The notes below the pieces were generated by a model. The model did not search any database. It was given only the letters and a program-made list of their open reading frames with translations, and had not been told where the DNA came from. A stretch of 64,000 bases of DNA. Origin: Andreprevotia chitinilytica DSM 18519 (GTDB lineage: Bacteria; Pseudomonadota; Gammaproteobacteria; Burkholderiales; Chitinibacteraceae). The stretch spans positions 62,001 through 126,000 of the forward strand of contig NZ_JONM01000007.1 of the NCBI RefSeq assembly GCF_000711875.1. Reading direction: 5' to 3'. The number at the start of each line of letters is the position of its first letter. Within the stretch, counting starts at the first letter, position 1. Both the position numbers and the translations under genes were made by a program. Shown here piece by piece: positions 8,993-18,295 of the stretch.

Positions 8993-9940
8993 TTAGCGAT
9001 AGGTCAACGGACCACCATCCGGCCGCAGCAACACAATCTCGTCACTCACCGACACATTGGCGGCCACTTCCCGGCACAGCGACAGGAACTCGATCATCCC
9101 CGGCGTGCGGAACTTCTGTTTGTGGACGACAAAATGGAATTGGCGCGACAGATCGAGGCCATCCACCGTAATCGGCACCAGACTGCCCCGGCGGAAGGCA
9201 TCTTTCAGTGCCAGCCGCGAAATGCAGCCGATGCCCAAGCCGGATTCGACTGCGCGCTTGATCGCCTCGGTGTGCTCCAGCTCCAGCCGGATATTGAGTT
9301 TGGAGAGTACGTGCCGCATGGCCGCATCGAAAGTCTGGCGCGTGCCGGAGCCGGTTTCCCGCACGATCCACGGCACCTGAGTCAGCTCTTCCAGCGTGGC
9401 GCGGCCGGTTTGGGCCATTGGGTGCTCGGGCGAGCAAAAGATCACCAGGTCATCGGCCACCCAGCTTTCCACTTCCAGATCGGGATGCTGGCAATCGCCC
9501 TCGATCAAGCCGAAATCGAGTTCAAAGTGCGCCACTTGCCGCACGATCATGGCGGTGTTGTGCACTTCCATCTTTACCTGGCTGCCCGGATGGCGGCGCA
9601 GGAATTCGCCGATCAACAGCGTGGCCAGATAGTTGCCGATGGTCAGCGTCGCGCCGATGCGCAACGCGCCCACTCCCGCAGCGCCGCCCAATGCCGCCTC
9701 GACTTCACTGGCGCGATCAAGCAATTCGATCGCCTTGGGCAACAGCATCCGCCCCAGTTCGTTCAACTGCAGCCGCTTGCCGAAGCGATCGAACAAGCGC
9801 ACATCGAACTGCTTTTCCAGCTCGGCCAGCGCGGTGCTGGTGGCCGATTGCGATAAGCCCAATGCCTCGGCGGCACGGGATGCGCTTTCGTAGCGGCCGA
9901 CGGCCACAAAGACTTCGAGTTGGCGGAGCGTATATCTCAC
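8993..9940 (-). CDS. LysR-family regulator (YeiE-like)
   Basis: 315-residue LysR-type transcription factor: a winged helix-turn-helix in residues 1-65 (RQLEVFVAVGRYESASRAAEALGLSQ), then a periplasmic-binding-like co-inducer domain. The body (GSGTRQTFDAAM, EAIKRAVESGLGIGCISRLAL) closely resembles E. coli YeiE, a regulator linked to sulfite and iron, though the ligand here is unknown. Starts with GTG at 9940. It lies 19 bp downstream of sbcB on the same strand, so it is likely co-transcribed rather than divergent from a target. Confidence 0.88.
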   Translation of the reverse strand: MRYTLRQLEVFVAVGRYESASRAAEALGLSQSATSTALAELEKQFDVRLFDRFGKRLQLNELGRMLLPKAIELLDRASEVEAALGGAAGVGALRIGATLTIGNYLATLLIGEFLRRHPGSQVKMEVHNTAMIVRQVAHFELDFGLIEGDCQHPDLEVESWVADDLVIFCSPEHPMAQTGRATLEELTQVPWIVRETGSGTRQTFDAAMRHVLSKLNIRLELEHTEAIKRAVESGLGIGCISRLALKDAFRRGSLVPITVDGLDLSRQFHFVVHKQKFRTPGMIEFLSLCREVAANVSVSDEIVLLRPDGGPLTYR

Positions 9941-9959
9941 TAGGTTCTCAGAGCCTTGT

Positions 9960-11396
9960 TCAGTAGTCCGGCGTGATCAGGTCGGCGTAATCGTACAGCA
10001 CCGAGAGGATGGCTTCGGCGCGTTCATCGCCGCGTTCGCCAGCATCCTCGGCCAGTTGGTCGATCTTTTCGCAATACGCTTCCAGCGTGGTGTAGCCATC
10101 GCGGCCTTCGAACAGGCGCTCGACACGCAATTGATGCCAGCGCGCGTTCTCCGCTTCGCTCAATGTCGCCGGGAAGTTGCGGGCACGGTAGTGGAACAAC
10201 AGCTCGGCCAAACGCCGGTCGGCAAAATCCGGTTTGGCCTGGGCCAGTTGCTCCGGCGAGAGCGAGCGCAATCGGGTAAGCAGACGGCGATCATCGTTGC
10301 CAACAAAGCCGCCATAGAGGTTTTGATCGACATCGCGCAGCGGTTCCAGATCGCGGGCGTAGACATCACGCCATTTGGCGCTCATGTCCGGCGCGGCTTG
10401 CAACGCTGCCACATGGCGATCGATCACGGCGAAGTCGATCCCCCAGCGCTCGGCCTGCGCTGGTTGCAGCGTTTTCAGGTTGCCGATGACGATGGGTGAC
10501 TTATTGATATGGATGGTCTTGATTGGCAGACGGGTCACGCCCTCGGGCAAATCAGCGGCGCGGGAGAACATGCGCTCGCGGATCGTCGCGACATCCAGCG
10601 CGAACAACTCGGCCGGATCGAATGCCAGATCCCACACGATCAGTTCATTCTTGTTGGTCGGGTGCCAGGCCAGCGGCCACACCACGGCCATGCAACCCCG
10701 GTCGACGCCGAACATGCCGGAGATATGAATGAATGGCTTGGGCGTGGTGCCGATCTCGGCCTGCACGCGATCTTTCTTGCGCAGACTCAGACAGAAGTCG
10801 AACAGTTTGGGCTGCGCGTTGCGGATCAGCCGCGCTAAACCGATGGTGGCGCGCACGTCCGATACCGCATCGTGCGCCGCATCGTGCACCAGGCCATTGG
10901 CTTTGGAGAGGTGCTCCAGCTTGAAGCTGTGCTTGCCTTCGTCGTTGATGGGCCATTCGATGCCCTCCGGGCGCAACGCCCATGTCGTGCGCACCACGTC
11001 GAGGATGTCCCAGCGGCCGCAATCGTTCTGCCATTCACGGGCATATGGGTCGATCAGGTTGCGCCAGAACAGGTGGCGGGTGATTTCATCGTCGAAGCGG
11101 ATGGTGTTGTAGCCGACGCCAATGGTGCCGGGCGTAGCGAGTTCACGTTCGATGGTCTCCGCAAAGCGGAACTCCGGCACGCCGCGCTCAAGGCATTGCT
11201 GTGGGGTGATACCGGTGATCAGGCAAGACACCGGGTCGGGCAGCCAGTCATTGGAAGGCTGGCAGAACACTTCGACCGGATCACCGATTTCGTTCAACTC
11301 GGCGTCGGTGCGGATACCGGCAAATTGGGCTGGCCGGTCGCGGCGTGGCACGGCGCCGAAGGTTTCGTAGTCGTGCCAGAGGAAGGTATGGCTCAT
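9960..11396 (-). CDS. sbcB: Exodeoxyribonuclease I, SbcB
   Basis: Single-strand-specific 3'-5' exonuclease used in recombination and mismatch repair. The 478-residue protein starts MSHTFLWHDYETFGAVPRRD, where DYETFG is the Exo I motif (DEDD nuclease). The second acidic site (VGYNTIRFDDEITRHLFWRN) and the third (HDAAHDAVSDVRATIGLARLI) are present. A TTG-initiated extension to 11432 exists; ATG at 11396 is preferred because it begins at the family N-terminus. There is no strong ribosome site. Confidence 0.96.
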   Translation of the reverse strand: MSHTFLWHDYETFGAVPRRDRPAQFAGIRTDAELNEIGDPVEVFCQPSNDWLPDPVSCLITGITPQQCLERGVPEFRFAETIERELATPGTIGVGYNTIRFDDEITRHLFWRNLIDPYAREWQNDCGRWDILDVVRTTWALRPEGIEWPINDEGKHSFKLEHLSKANGLVHDAAHDAVSDVRATIGLARLIRNAQPKLFDFCLSLRKKDRVQAEIGTTPKPFIHISGMFGVDRGCMAVVWPLAWHPTNKNELIVWDLAFDPAELFALDVATIRERMFSRAADLPEGVTRLPIKTIHINKSPIVIGNLKTLQPAQAERWGIDFAVIDRHVAALQAAPDMSAKWRDVYARDLEPLRDVDQNLYGGFVGNDDRRLLTRLRSLSPEQLAQAKPDFADRRLAELLFHYRARNFPATLSEAENARWHQLRVERLFEGRDGYTTLEAYCEKIDQLAEDAGERGDERAEAILSVLYDYADLITPDY

Positions 11397-11466
11397 GAGC
11401 TGGGTATCGCAGGAATGGCAGATGCAGGGCAACCGGCATTCTAGCAGTCCCTACCGCCAACACCGC

Positions 11467-11754
11467 TCACGCCTTGAACGAGAACCTCGCCGGCGCATCG
11501 CCCTGCCGACGGCCTTGCAAGCGTCGCTCCTGCCGGCCGCGTGTATTCAGCAGCACGGCCTGTTGCTGGCCGCGCCGCTCGCCGTGGCGGCGATCCTCTC
11601 CACCGCGGCGTTCCTTGCCGTTCCAGACTGGCTGGCGCTCTGCTGACGGCACAGGCAGAGCTTCCGGCGAACTGCCGCGCTCTGCATCCAGCGATGGGCG
11701 GGCGCTACCAACCGGCAGTAAGGTTTCACCACCGATGATCATGGATATTTTCAT
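11467..11754 (-). CDS. Small Arg-rich hypothetical protein
   Basis: 95 residues starting MKISMIIGGETLLPVG, with a low-complexity middle of repeated Glu-Arg-Arg, Asp-Arg-Arg and Gly-Arg-Arg units and no hydrophobic segment. I recall similar small ERR/DRR-repeat proteins in betaproteobacteria but can give no function. It fills an otherwise empty 489-bp gap between sbcB and the chemoreceptor. GC-rich arginine codons can create chance frames, so the call is tentative. A nucleic-acid-binding or disordered charge-rich protein would fit the composition. Confidence 0.5.
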   Translation of the reverse strand: MKISMIIGGETLLPVGSARPSLDAERGSSPEALPVPSAERQPVWNGKERRGGEDRRHGERRGQQQAVLLNTRGRQERRLQGRRQGDAPARFSFKA

Positions 11755-12008
11755 GACAAATCACTTTCAGATCATCACCTTATTACTTATCGGCTCCCCA
11801 TCGTGATTCTTGAATCATCCCGAAAGCATGGCTGGCACGCGTCACACCGATCAAGCGCTACCGCCTGCAAAGTCCCGCTCAATCCATGGATGGAACGATT
11901 GCCTTAATGCGAATAGCATCTTCCTTACAACGTGCTAGAGTGACTCAACAAAGCCCAGACGAATATAGGGTTGTAGCCGCGCTCGCGTCCAAATTGAAGG
12001 GAGAAAAC

Positions 12009-13622
12009 ATGACGATTCGCACCAAATTGATTGTGCTGGTATTAGGCGTGCTGACGCTGATGCTGCTGCTGGGCGTCAACAGCCTGTTCCGCATGGCCAA
12101 CATCCAGGCCGCGTTCGATACCACTTACAACGACCGCGTCATCTGTCTGGGTCAGCTCAAGACCGTGGCGGACATGTATGCCGTCAACGTGGTCGACACC
12201 ACCCAGAAACTCAACCAGCAAAGCCTCGATTGGGACAAGGCCAAGGCCAACTACGCCGAGGCCAAGAGCAAGATCAACGAACAATGGACCGCCTACACGT
12301 CGACCTACCTCACCGACGAGGAAAAAAAGCTGGTCGAAGAAACCAAGGGCAACATGAAGCAGGCCGACGCCGCGCTCGCCAAGCTCGATACGCTGGTCAG
12401 CACGAAAGACGCAGCGGGCCTGGATACCTTTGCGCGTAAAGAGCTCTACCCCAGCATCGAGCCGGTGGCCGGCAGCATTGATAAGCTGAGCGCCCTGCAA
12501 TTGCGGGTGGCCAAGGAAAACTTCGATCAGGCGCAAACGGACTATGCGCATGCGCGTGTCACCACCTGGATCACGCTGATACTGGCACTACTGCTGGCAG
12601 CCGGCTGGTCGATCACCCTGCTGATCATGCTCAACAACAAGATCAGCGGCCTGAACAACGCCATGCACCGGGCATACTCCGACAACGATTTGACCGTGCG
12701 CGCCCCCGTGAACGGCCACGACGAAATCGACAGCATCGCCCGCGCCTATAACGCCCTCTCAGAAAGCATGCAAAAGCTGGTGCACTCGGTCGCGGGGGCC
12801 ATCGGCACCGTCACCCGCGAGGCCACGCAACTCGCCGGCACCACCGAGCAAATCGCCCAGGCATCCAGCATTGGCGCGGAATCCACCAGCGCCATGGCAG
12901 CCGCAGTGGAGCAAGTGACCGTCAGCATCGCGCATGTGGCGGACAACGCACACGACGCCAAGCAACTGGGCAACACCGCCAGCAATCGGGCCGCCCAAGG
13001 CTCGGCGCAAATCCGCGCCACCGTCGAGCGGATCACCGCCATCGACGAAGCCGTGACCGATGCCGCCGGCAAGGTCAGCACGCTCGGGGAAGACGCGCAG
13101 CGCATTACCTCCGTCGTGGCCGTGATCAAGGATGTGGCCGACCAGACCAATCTATTGGCACTCAACGCCGCCATCGAAGCCGCACGCGCCGGCGAACAAG
13201 GCCGGGGCTTTGCAGTCGTTGCCGACGAAGTCAGAAAACTGGCCGAACGCACCGCCACCGCCACCGTCGATATCCACCGCATGACCGACCAGATCGGTGC
13301 TAACACCGAGCAAGCGGTCCGGGCGATGAATGCCACCGTGGAACGGGCGCATGAATGTGCACAATCCGCCGCCGCGGCCGGCCAGTCGATCGACGACATC
13401 CATCGCGACGTGAACGCCGGCGAAGCAGCCGTCACCGGCATCGCCGAGGCGCTGCAAGAGCACAAGGCCGGCACCCAGCTGATCGCCCAACAAGTGGAAC
13501 GCGTGGCCCAGATCACCGAAGAAAACACCGGTGCCGTCTCCGCCATGAACCAGACCGCCACGCGCCTGAGCGACCTGACCGGCCAGCTGCAACGGGAAAT
13601 CCAGCGCTTCCGCTACGCTTGA
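12009..13622 (+). CDS. Methyl-accepting chemotaxis protein
   Basis: 537-residue inner-membrane chemoreceptor. N-terminal membrane segment (residues 8-25), a periplasmic helical region of about 160 residues (four-helix-bundle type) rich in Lys and Asp, a second membrane segment near 190-210, a HAMP region, and the cytoplasmic signalling hairpin. The conserved tip is visible at about 367-414 ([19 protein letters not shown], then [18 protein letters not shown]). The frame extends upstream to 11886, but ATG at 12009 has GGGAG 7 bases before it and a normal N-terminus. No CheB/R-binding pentapeptide is seen at the C-terminus. Ligand unknown. Confidence 0.93.
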   Translation: MTIRTKLIVLVLGVLTLMLLLGVNSLFRMANIQAAFDTTYNDRVICLGQLKTVADMYAVNVVDTTQKLNQQSLDWDKAKANYAEAKSKINEQWTAYTSTYLTDEEKKLVEETKGNMKQADAALAKLDTLVSTKDAAGLDTFARKELYPSIEPVAGSIDKLSALQLRVAKENFDQAQTDYAHARVTTWITLILALLLAAGWSITLLIMLNNKISGLNNAMHRAYSDNDLTVRAPVNGHDEIDSIARAYNALSESMQKLVHSVAGAIGTVTREATQLAGTTEQIAQASSIGAESTSAMAAAVEQVTVSIAHVADNAHDAKQLGNTASNRAAQGSAQIRATVERITAIDEAVTDAAGKVSTLGEDAQRITSVVAVIKDVADQTNLLALNAAIEAARAGEQGRGFAVVADEVRKLAERTATATVDIHRMTDQIGANTEQAVRAMNATVERAHECAQSAAAAGQSIDDIHRDVNAGEAAVTGIAEALQEHKAGTQLIAQQVERVAQITEENTGAVSAMNQTATRLSDLTGQLQREIQRFRYA

Positions 13623-13700
13623 TCCGGGTAAGCGATGCTTGGGGTACAACCAAAGAACATAACAGCCCCCAAGAGGGCTAATGCCGCACACTGAACGACT

Positions 13701-13770
13701 CCCCTCGCCCTCGCGTGCAAGGCTTTAGCCTTGTTCAGCGACAATGGGAGAGGGGCCGGGGGTGAGGGTC
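13701..13770. repeat. Dispersed repeat family B, copy 1
   Basis: About 70 bp beginning CCCCTCGCCCTCGCGTGCAA and running into a GAGAGGGGCCGGGGGTGAGGG tract. A closely similar copy lies in the opposite orientation at 43581-43650, 30 kb away. At this copy a further GGCGAGGGG at 13814-13822 can pair with the left end, so 13701-13822 could form a large hairpin. It fills the 293-bp gap between the chemoreceptor and the kinase. I see no coding potential in it. Confidence 0.75.
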
Positions 13771-13915
13771 GCGCCAAGAGCAATGCCCTTGCACGCACCC
13801 TCTCTCACTCGTAGGCGAGGGGATAACTTCCTAAGTAAGCGGCATTACCCCAAGCGGGCCGCATACCGTGCCAGCCATTGGCTGCCGCTCAATAAAAACA
13901 AGCTGGAGGAGAGTC

Positions 13916-16186
13916 ATGCAGTCCCTGCTCGCATGGTGGCGGAGCAAGGCAAACTATGCCCGGCGCTTCGTCGTCATCGGCCTCATTTTCGCCATGACGC
14001 TGCTCTACCTTGGCTACCACCTCTGTGCCGATGTTCAGCGCAATATCGACTTCACCGAGCGGGAGCGGGTGGGTGTCACCTTTCTGCGGCCGATTTCGCC
14101 CACCCTCGATGCCCTTTACCAGCATCAGCTGAGCCATATCCGCACCAACACCGTCGAAACCGCCGACCTTGCCCGCAAGGTCGATATCGGGCTGAGCACG
14201 CTGCAAGCCACGCACGCCGCCCTCGGCAACCGCTTGGCCACGGCTGACCGCGTCGCGCAGTTTTCTGCCGCCTGGCAGGCCCTGAAAAACACCCATGATC
14301 AGGATCAAACCCTGACCATCGTCAACCGGCACGCCGTTGCGATCGGCGCCCTGCTGACGCTGATCAACGATAGCTGTGACAACTCGAACCTCACGCTCGA
14401 CCCGGTGCTGGACACCTACTACCTGGGCCAAACCGTCTGCGAGAAACTGCCGCTGCTGCTGACTCGCAGCAACGAAACCACCGCCCTGCTGACCTGGGCG
14501 CTGGTCCGGGGCCGGCTCGATCCGCCGATCCGCACCCGGCTGGTCGAATTACGCCCGTTGATCGTCGAGGCGGAGCGTGGCCTGTATGACGATCTGGACA
14601 AGCTCTATCGCCAAGATGCCGGCATGAAAAGCCGCTTCGCGCCGCTCGTGCAACCCCTCGGCACCCATCTGCCGCCCTTGCAACGCTTGCTGGATCAAGT
14701 GCTCGATGGCCAGCTGAATGCCGTACCGAATCAAGCGGCCGCCCTCGCCGCCCCACTCACCGGGCAGTTGATCGCCCTGACCGACCTCGCGCTGGACCAA
14801 GAAAGCGTGCTGCTCAAACTGCGCGTCGATCAGCTAAACCGGCAACAAGCGGCTTACCTCATCGCGGCCGTGCTGGCGCTGCTGATCTCCGGCTCGCTGT
14901 TCTTCGATATGGCGGAGCGGCTTGACGCAACGGAACGAGAGCGCCAACTCACCGAGCAACAGCTACGCCGCACTGCCGATGAAACCCAAGACCTCTACAA
15001 CCGGGCGCCCTGCGGCTATCACTCACTGGATCGATTCGGCGTCTTTGTGCAGATCAACGACACCGAACTCGATTGGCTGGGCGTAACGCGGGAAGAGGCC
15101 ATCGGCAAATTGCGTTTCACCGATTTTCTCTCGCTGGAAGGCCGGCAATCCTTCAAGGAGAACTTCGCCCATTTCATCGCCAGCGGTTCGATTCGAGATG
15201 CGGAATATCGGCTGGTCAGCAGAAGTGGGCGCGAGATGCACACGCTGGCCTCCGCCACCGCGCTCTTCAATGCCGACGGCGAATTCGTGATGAGCCGCAC
15301 CACGCTGTACGACATCACCGACCGCAAGCAGATGGAAAACGACCTGCGCGAAGCGCGCGACCGGCTGGAAGACAAGGTGGCCAAGCGGACCCATGAGCTG
15401 GAAATGAAAAACGCCGAATTGCATCGCGCCATGGAAAAGCTGGTGCAGACCGAAAAACTCGCCTCGCTCGGCAATCTGGTCGCCGGGGTTTCGCACGAGC
15501 TGAATACGCCGATCGGCACCGCCTTCACCGCCGCCTCGACCTTACATCAGGAAGCCTTGCAACTACACGAGCGACTGAATGCCGGCAGCCTGAAGCGATC
15601 CGATCTGGAGCGCTTTACCGATATGCAGCAAGAAGGCCACGGCATCGTCATCCGCAACCTGGAACGGGCCAGCGACCTGATCAAGAACTTCAAGCAGATC
15701 GCCGTGGATACCGCCAGCACCCGGCGGCGGCACTTCGACTTGCGGGAAATGCTCAACGAGGTGCTGAGCACGCTCACCCCGCAATATCGGCGCACCAAGC
15801 ACAACGTGGTGGTCGACGTGGCATCCGGCATTCTGCTGGACAGCTTCCCCGGCCCGCTGGAGCAAGTCATCACCAATCTGGTGACCAACTCACTGATCCA
15901 CGGCTTTGAAAACATCGAAGCCGGCACGATCCGCCTGTCCGCCCACGATGAAAACGACATCGTTTACCTCGTGTACGAAGACGACGGCCACGGCATTCCG
16001 GCCGGCCTGCACAAGCGCGTATTCGATCCATTCTTCACCACCCGCCTCGGCCAAGGCGGCAGCGGCTTGGGGCTTTATCTGGTCTACAGCCTGGTGACCG
16101 GGAGTTTGAAAGGCGAGTTGCGGCTGGAAAGTGCACCGGATCAAGGCGCCCGGTTCACGATTGCGCTGCCCAAACGGCCGCCTTGA
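13916..16186 (+). CDS. PAS-domain sensor histidine kinase
   Basis: 756-residue membrane histidine kinase. Order seen: TM1 near residues 20-38, a periplasmic or helical sensor region of about 270 residues, TM2 near 315-335, a PAS domain from about 360 to 475 (LYNRAPCGYHSLDRFG), a coiled coil, the phospho-acceptor His in AGVSHELNTPIG near 526, and an ATPase domain with EQVITNLVTNSLIHGF, DDGHGIP and GGSGLGLYLVYSLV. There is no receiver domain and no response regulator next to it, so it is an orphan. ATG at 13916 follows GGAGGAG; the longer frame from 13868 lacks such a site. Confidence 0.93.
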   Translation: MQSLLAWWRSKANYARRFVVIGLIFAMTLLYLGYHLCADVQRNIDFTERERVGVTFLRPISPTLDALYQHQLSHIRTNTVETADLARKVDIGLSTLQATHAALGNRLATADRVAQFSAAWQALKNTHDQDQTLTIVNRHAVAIGALLTLINDSCDNSNLTLDPVLDTYYLGQTVCEKLPLLLTRSNETTALLTWALVRGRLDPPIRTRLVELRPLIVEAERGLYDDLDKLYRQDAGMKSRFAPLVQPLGTHLPPLQRLLDQVLDGQLNAVPNQAAALAAPLTGQLIALTDLALDQESVLLKLRVDQLNRQQAAYLIAAVLALLISGSLFFDMAERLDATERERQLTEQQLRRTADETQDLYNRAPCGYHSLDRFGVFVQINDTELDWLGVTREEAIGKLRFTDFLSLEGRQSFKENFAHFIASGSIRDAEYRLVSRSGREMHTLASATALFNADGEFVMSRTTLYDITDRKQMENDLREARDRLEDKVAKRTHELEMKNAELHRAMEKLVQTEKLASLGNLVAGVSHELNTPIGTAFTAASTLHQEALQLHERLNAGSLKRSDLERFTDMQQEGHGIVIRNLERASDLIKNFKQIAVDTASTRRRHFDLREMLNEVLSTLTPQYRRTKHNVVVDVASGILLDSFPGPLEQVITNLVTNSLIHGFENIEAGTIRLSAHDENDIVYLVYEDDGHGIPAGLHKRVFDPFFTTRLGQGGSGLGLYLVYSLVTGSLKGELRLESAPDQGARFTIALPKRPP

Positions 16187-16207
16187 ATCGCCCCGCCTCC
16201 CACCGAG

Positions 16208-16235
16208 CCAACAAACCCGCCGCAAAGCGGGTTTT
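16208..16235 (+). terminator. Intrinsic terminator after the PAS kinase
   Basis: AAACCCGC / GCGGGTTT stem followed by TTTTT, 25 bp past the kinase stop. It belongs to a block copied at 16810-16860 (see the relic at 16237). Confidence 0.8.
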
Positions 16236-16236
16236 T

Positions 16237-16310
16237 CATTGCTCAACGCCGATCCGTGCGATTACCGATACTGCACCGATACTCAGGGCGCTACACCGCG
16301 CCTCCGCCGC
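16237..16310 (-). pseudogene. 3' relic of a paralogue of the gene at 16845-17138
   Basis: This stretch closely matches the last 70 bases or so of the downstream gene at 16845-17138, including the terminator next to it. Read on the minus strand in the matching frame it encodes EYRCSIGNRTDRR followed by a stop, against EYRRSIGTRTDRR in the intact gene. An internal deletion and the absence of the 5' part show that it is a decayed fragment. The simplest history is an ancient tandem duplication, with the secreted-protein gene at 16397-16774 now between the copies. Confidence 0.65.
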
Positions 16311-16396
16311 TCGAGCATAGCCATAGTTCGCTACAATGACAGCCGGTTACTTACGACCTACTTCCAACTTACAAAATCAACCTACTGGAAAAGCCA

Positions 16397-16774
16397 ATGG
16401 CAAGTTCACTTCTGTGCAAACACAAAAAAGCCGCGCTTTGTTCTGCGCTTTCTGTACTGAGTACGTTCGTTATCGCGACGCAATCAATCGCAGCAATTAA
16501 CTACTATGACAACGGCTACCAAATCGGAGTCGTCCGGCCAGGTGGCGACAGACCGTGCATGCTCTTTCAGCTAGTTGGTGTGTCGCAATCCGACCCCACC
16601 GTAGCGCCAGGTTCGCCGTGGTTTTCCATTCCACAAACTGCGCCCGGATACAAAGATATGGTCGCCACCATCCTGATGGCGAAAGCGACGAGCAAGCCTA
16701 TATTTGTGCAAACGTCTGGGCAGAGTCCCGCCGAATGCGGGCACACCGGGGTTGCCACGATTCAGTTGTTATAA
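16397..16774 (+). CDS. Small secreted hypothetical protein
   Basis: 125 residues: basic N-terminus, hydrophobic core (ALCSALSVLSTFVIA) and a likely signal-peptidase site after QSIAA near residue 33. The mature part is about 92 residues with two cysteines (CMLFQL and ECGHTG) that could form one disulfide. The pattern WFSIPQ...YKDMVATILMAKATSKPIFVQTSG recalls small periplasmic proteins of unknown function, but I cannot assign a family. It is a single-gene unit with its own terminator at 16810. AT content is higher than in its neighbours. Confidence 0.7.
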   Translation: MASSLLCKHKKAALCSALSVLSTFVIATQSIAAINYYDNGYQIGVVRPGGDRPCMLFQLVGVSQSDPTVAPGSPWFSIPQTAPGYKDMVATILMAKATSKPIFVQTSGQSPAECGHTGVATIQLL

Positions 16775-16809
16775 GCAACCGCCAAATCGGCCGGGGCTGC
16801 GGTCCAAAT

Positions 16810-16838
16810 ATGTCAAACCCGCCTTACGGCGGGTTTTT
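16810..16838 (+). terminator. Terminator between convergent small genes
   Basis: AAACCCGCC / GGCGGGTTT stem with a TTTTT tail on the plus strand and an A-tract before it. It serves the secreted-protein gene at 16397 and can act on the converging gene at 16845 too. Nearly the same hairpin occurs at 16208. Confidence 0.85.
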
Positions 16839-16844
16839 CATTGT

Positions 16845-17138
16845 TTAACGCCGATCAGTGCGAGTACCGATGCTGCGCCGATACTCAGCACTCACCCGCG
16901 CACCGTCGATGGCCCTGCGCCGCGCCTCCGCCATCTGCATACCGGTTCGCGCCATTTGATAGGCCGCCGAACCGGGGTCGGTCAGGTGCACGATGATGTG
17001 AAACAACCGGCCAAGATCAGCAATGCCGTTCATGCCCAGCCGGGCGATGCTGCCGGCGTTAGCGGTGAAATCCGACGGGCGCGGAATGCCGAGGTCGGGA
17101 TGAGGTGGTGCGGGAGTGCCTTGATGGAAGTTGGGCAT
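16845..17138 (-). CDS. Hypothetical 97-residue protein
   Basis: 97 residues (MPNFHQGTPAPPHPDLGIPR...), soluble, with a short proline-rich N-terminus and a helical middle (LGRLFHIIVHLTDPGSAAYQMARTGMQMAEARRRA). I do not recognise it; the layout resembles short DUF-type proteins common in soil and water proteobacteria. AGGAGG lies 5 bases upstream of the ATG, a strong ribosome site that supports real expression. A 3' fragment of a paralogue is preserved at 16237-16310. Confidence 0.7.
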   Translation of the reverse strand: MPNFHQGTPAPPHPDLGIPRPSDFTANAGSIARLGMNGIADLGRLFHIIVHLTDPGSAAYQMARTGMQMAEARRRAIDGARVSAEYRRSIGTRTDRR

Positions 17139-17979
17139 GGTTGCCTCCTGAGCTAGCGATTACACACCGCCACTCCGAGTCCAATCGGAGGTGGCGGGCA
17201 CAAGGCGGGGTTGGACTTACCGGAGCTCAGGAACCGGCGTACCCGAAGGTACCCCCGCCCAGGCCCGCCGCAGAAGGACGTACCAAGGGCATTGCAGACA
17301 AAAATGCCGCTAAACAGCGGCTGTCTGTCTGAGCTAAATCCAGGAGTCCAATCCCGGTCGCGCTATTGAACGCGACAGGTGCAAACGTAGCGCAGGGGTT
17401 TGGGGGAGGTCAAGTTTGGGGGCTTTGAAGCAACCGGGGCAACGAGCCACTCAAATGTAGGGCGCAATCCCCGCAGGGCATTGCGCCGCACTCTCGTTGC
17501 TCGATATGGCAGGTGCCCGTTCGCGGCGTTTTTTATCCAGCGTTGAGCAAGAAAAAACCCAGAGCTACCAAATGCATTAGCAATGATGGAATAGCTAAAT
17601 GGGGGTGCGGCGCAATGCCCTGCGGGGATTGCGCCCTACGTATGGAGGTTTTGTTTTAGATTTACGGCTCGAGTTGATCGACTTCAGACTTCGCGGCAGA
17701 AAAACCGACATCCAAAGCATCATCCAAGTGATTCTCTGAGCGGGGAGGATTGAATACACGTATTTGCGTTTGCTAGCGCAGAGGTGTTTCGAGGCCATAA
17801 CGCGTTATTTGGCGAATGTGCGAGGCACCCACCATCACCAATAAGCCATTGATTTGAATAAGCTCCTCAGAGCTTTGGCGAATCGGTTGGCGAATCTTCA
17901 TGCATACCCTGGCAGCACAATCCGTCACCGCCCATCACCCCTGCACAAATCTTCCAGACACAACCTCAAGCCGCTCGCG
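17139..17979. other. Gene-poor stretch with repeats
   Basis: About 840 bp with no convincing gene. The short frames here lack ribosome sites and family character. It contains the 35-bp inverted-repeat pair at 17457-17639 and ends in the decayed LysE gene. It looks like scarred sequence from past rearrangement. Confidence 0.6.
17457..17639. repeat. Element bounded by 35-bp perfect inverted repeats
   Basis: Bases 17457-17491 and 17605-17639 are exact reverse complements over 35 bp. Each arm is itself nearly palindromic (GGCGCAAT ... ATTGCGCC). The 113 bp between carry no gene. The arms resemble the short GTAGGGCGCAAT-type intergenic repeats of proteobacterial genomes. A small non-autonomous element or a pair of inverted REP-like units are both possible. 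Confidence 0.8.
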
Positions 17980-18234
17980 GCGCATCCGTGGCAGCAGCAG
18001 GCGATGGCGCTAGCGGTCACCAGCGTCTTTGCCGGCCACGGCGTGGATCGCTCTGCGCACATTTATTCGCTGGCGCTAACGTTCTTTCTGATTGCCATCC
18101 CGTCCATGCTGGCATGGGCTTGCCTTGGCGCAGGTTCAGCGCGGGTGTTGCGGTCGGCGGTGCAGATCAGGCGTTTCAATCGATGCATGGCGATCTTGTT
18201 GTTCGCATCGGCTTGGATGGCACCGTTTGCTTGA
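17980..18234 (+). pseudogene. LysE-family amino-acid exporter, C-terminal remnant
   Basis: The frame ends with about 84 residues (WQQQAMALAVTSVFAG... LTFFLIAIPSMLAWACLGAG... RFNRCMAILLFASAWM) that match the last two or three membrane helices of LysE/RhtB exporters, where NPKAW precedes such a block. A full protein has about 205 residues; the first 120 are absent and the upstream sequence in the same frame is unrelated. So this is a truncated, probably non-functional gene. Confidence 0.7.
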
Positions 18235-18295
18235 TGAATTGCAGTATGGCGAGCACGACCCGCTCGGCCAAAAGACGCCGTACAGCTAAGCCATG

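Noticed and set aside
17595..17798. 67-codon minus-strand frame in the scarred region
   Set aside because: It begins outside and runs into the inverted-repeat arm at 17605-17639, has no ribosome site and no protein-like pattern.
17854..18234. Intact 126-residue membrane protein
   Set aside because: Only the C-terminal part resembles a protein family (LysE); the N-terminal 42 residues are unlike any exporter start, so a pseudogene call is better.
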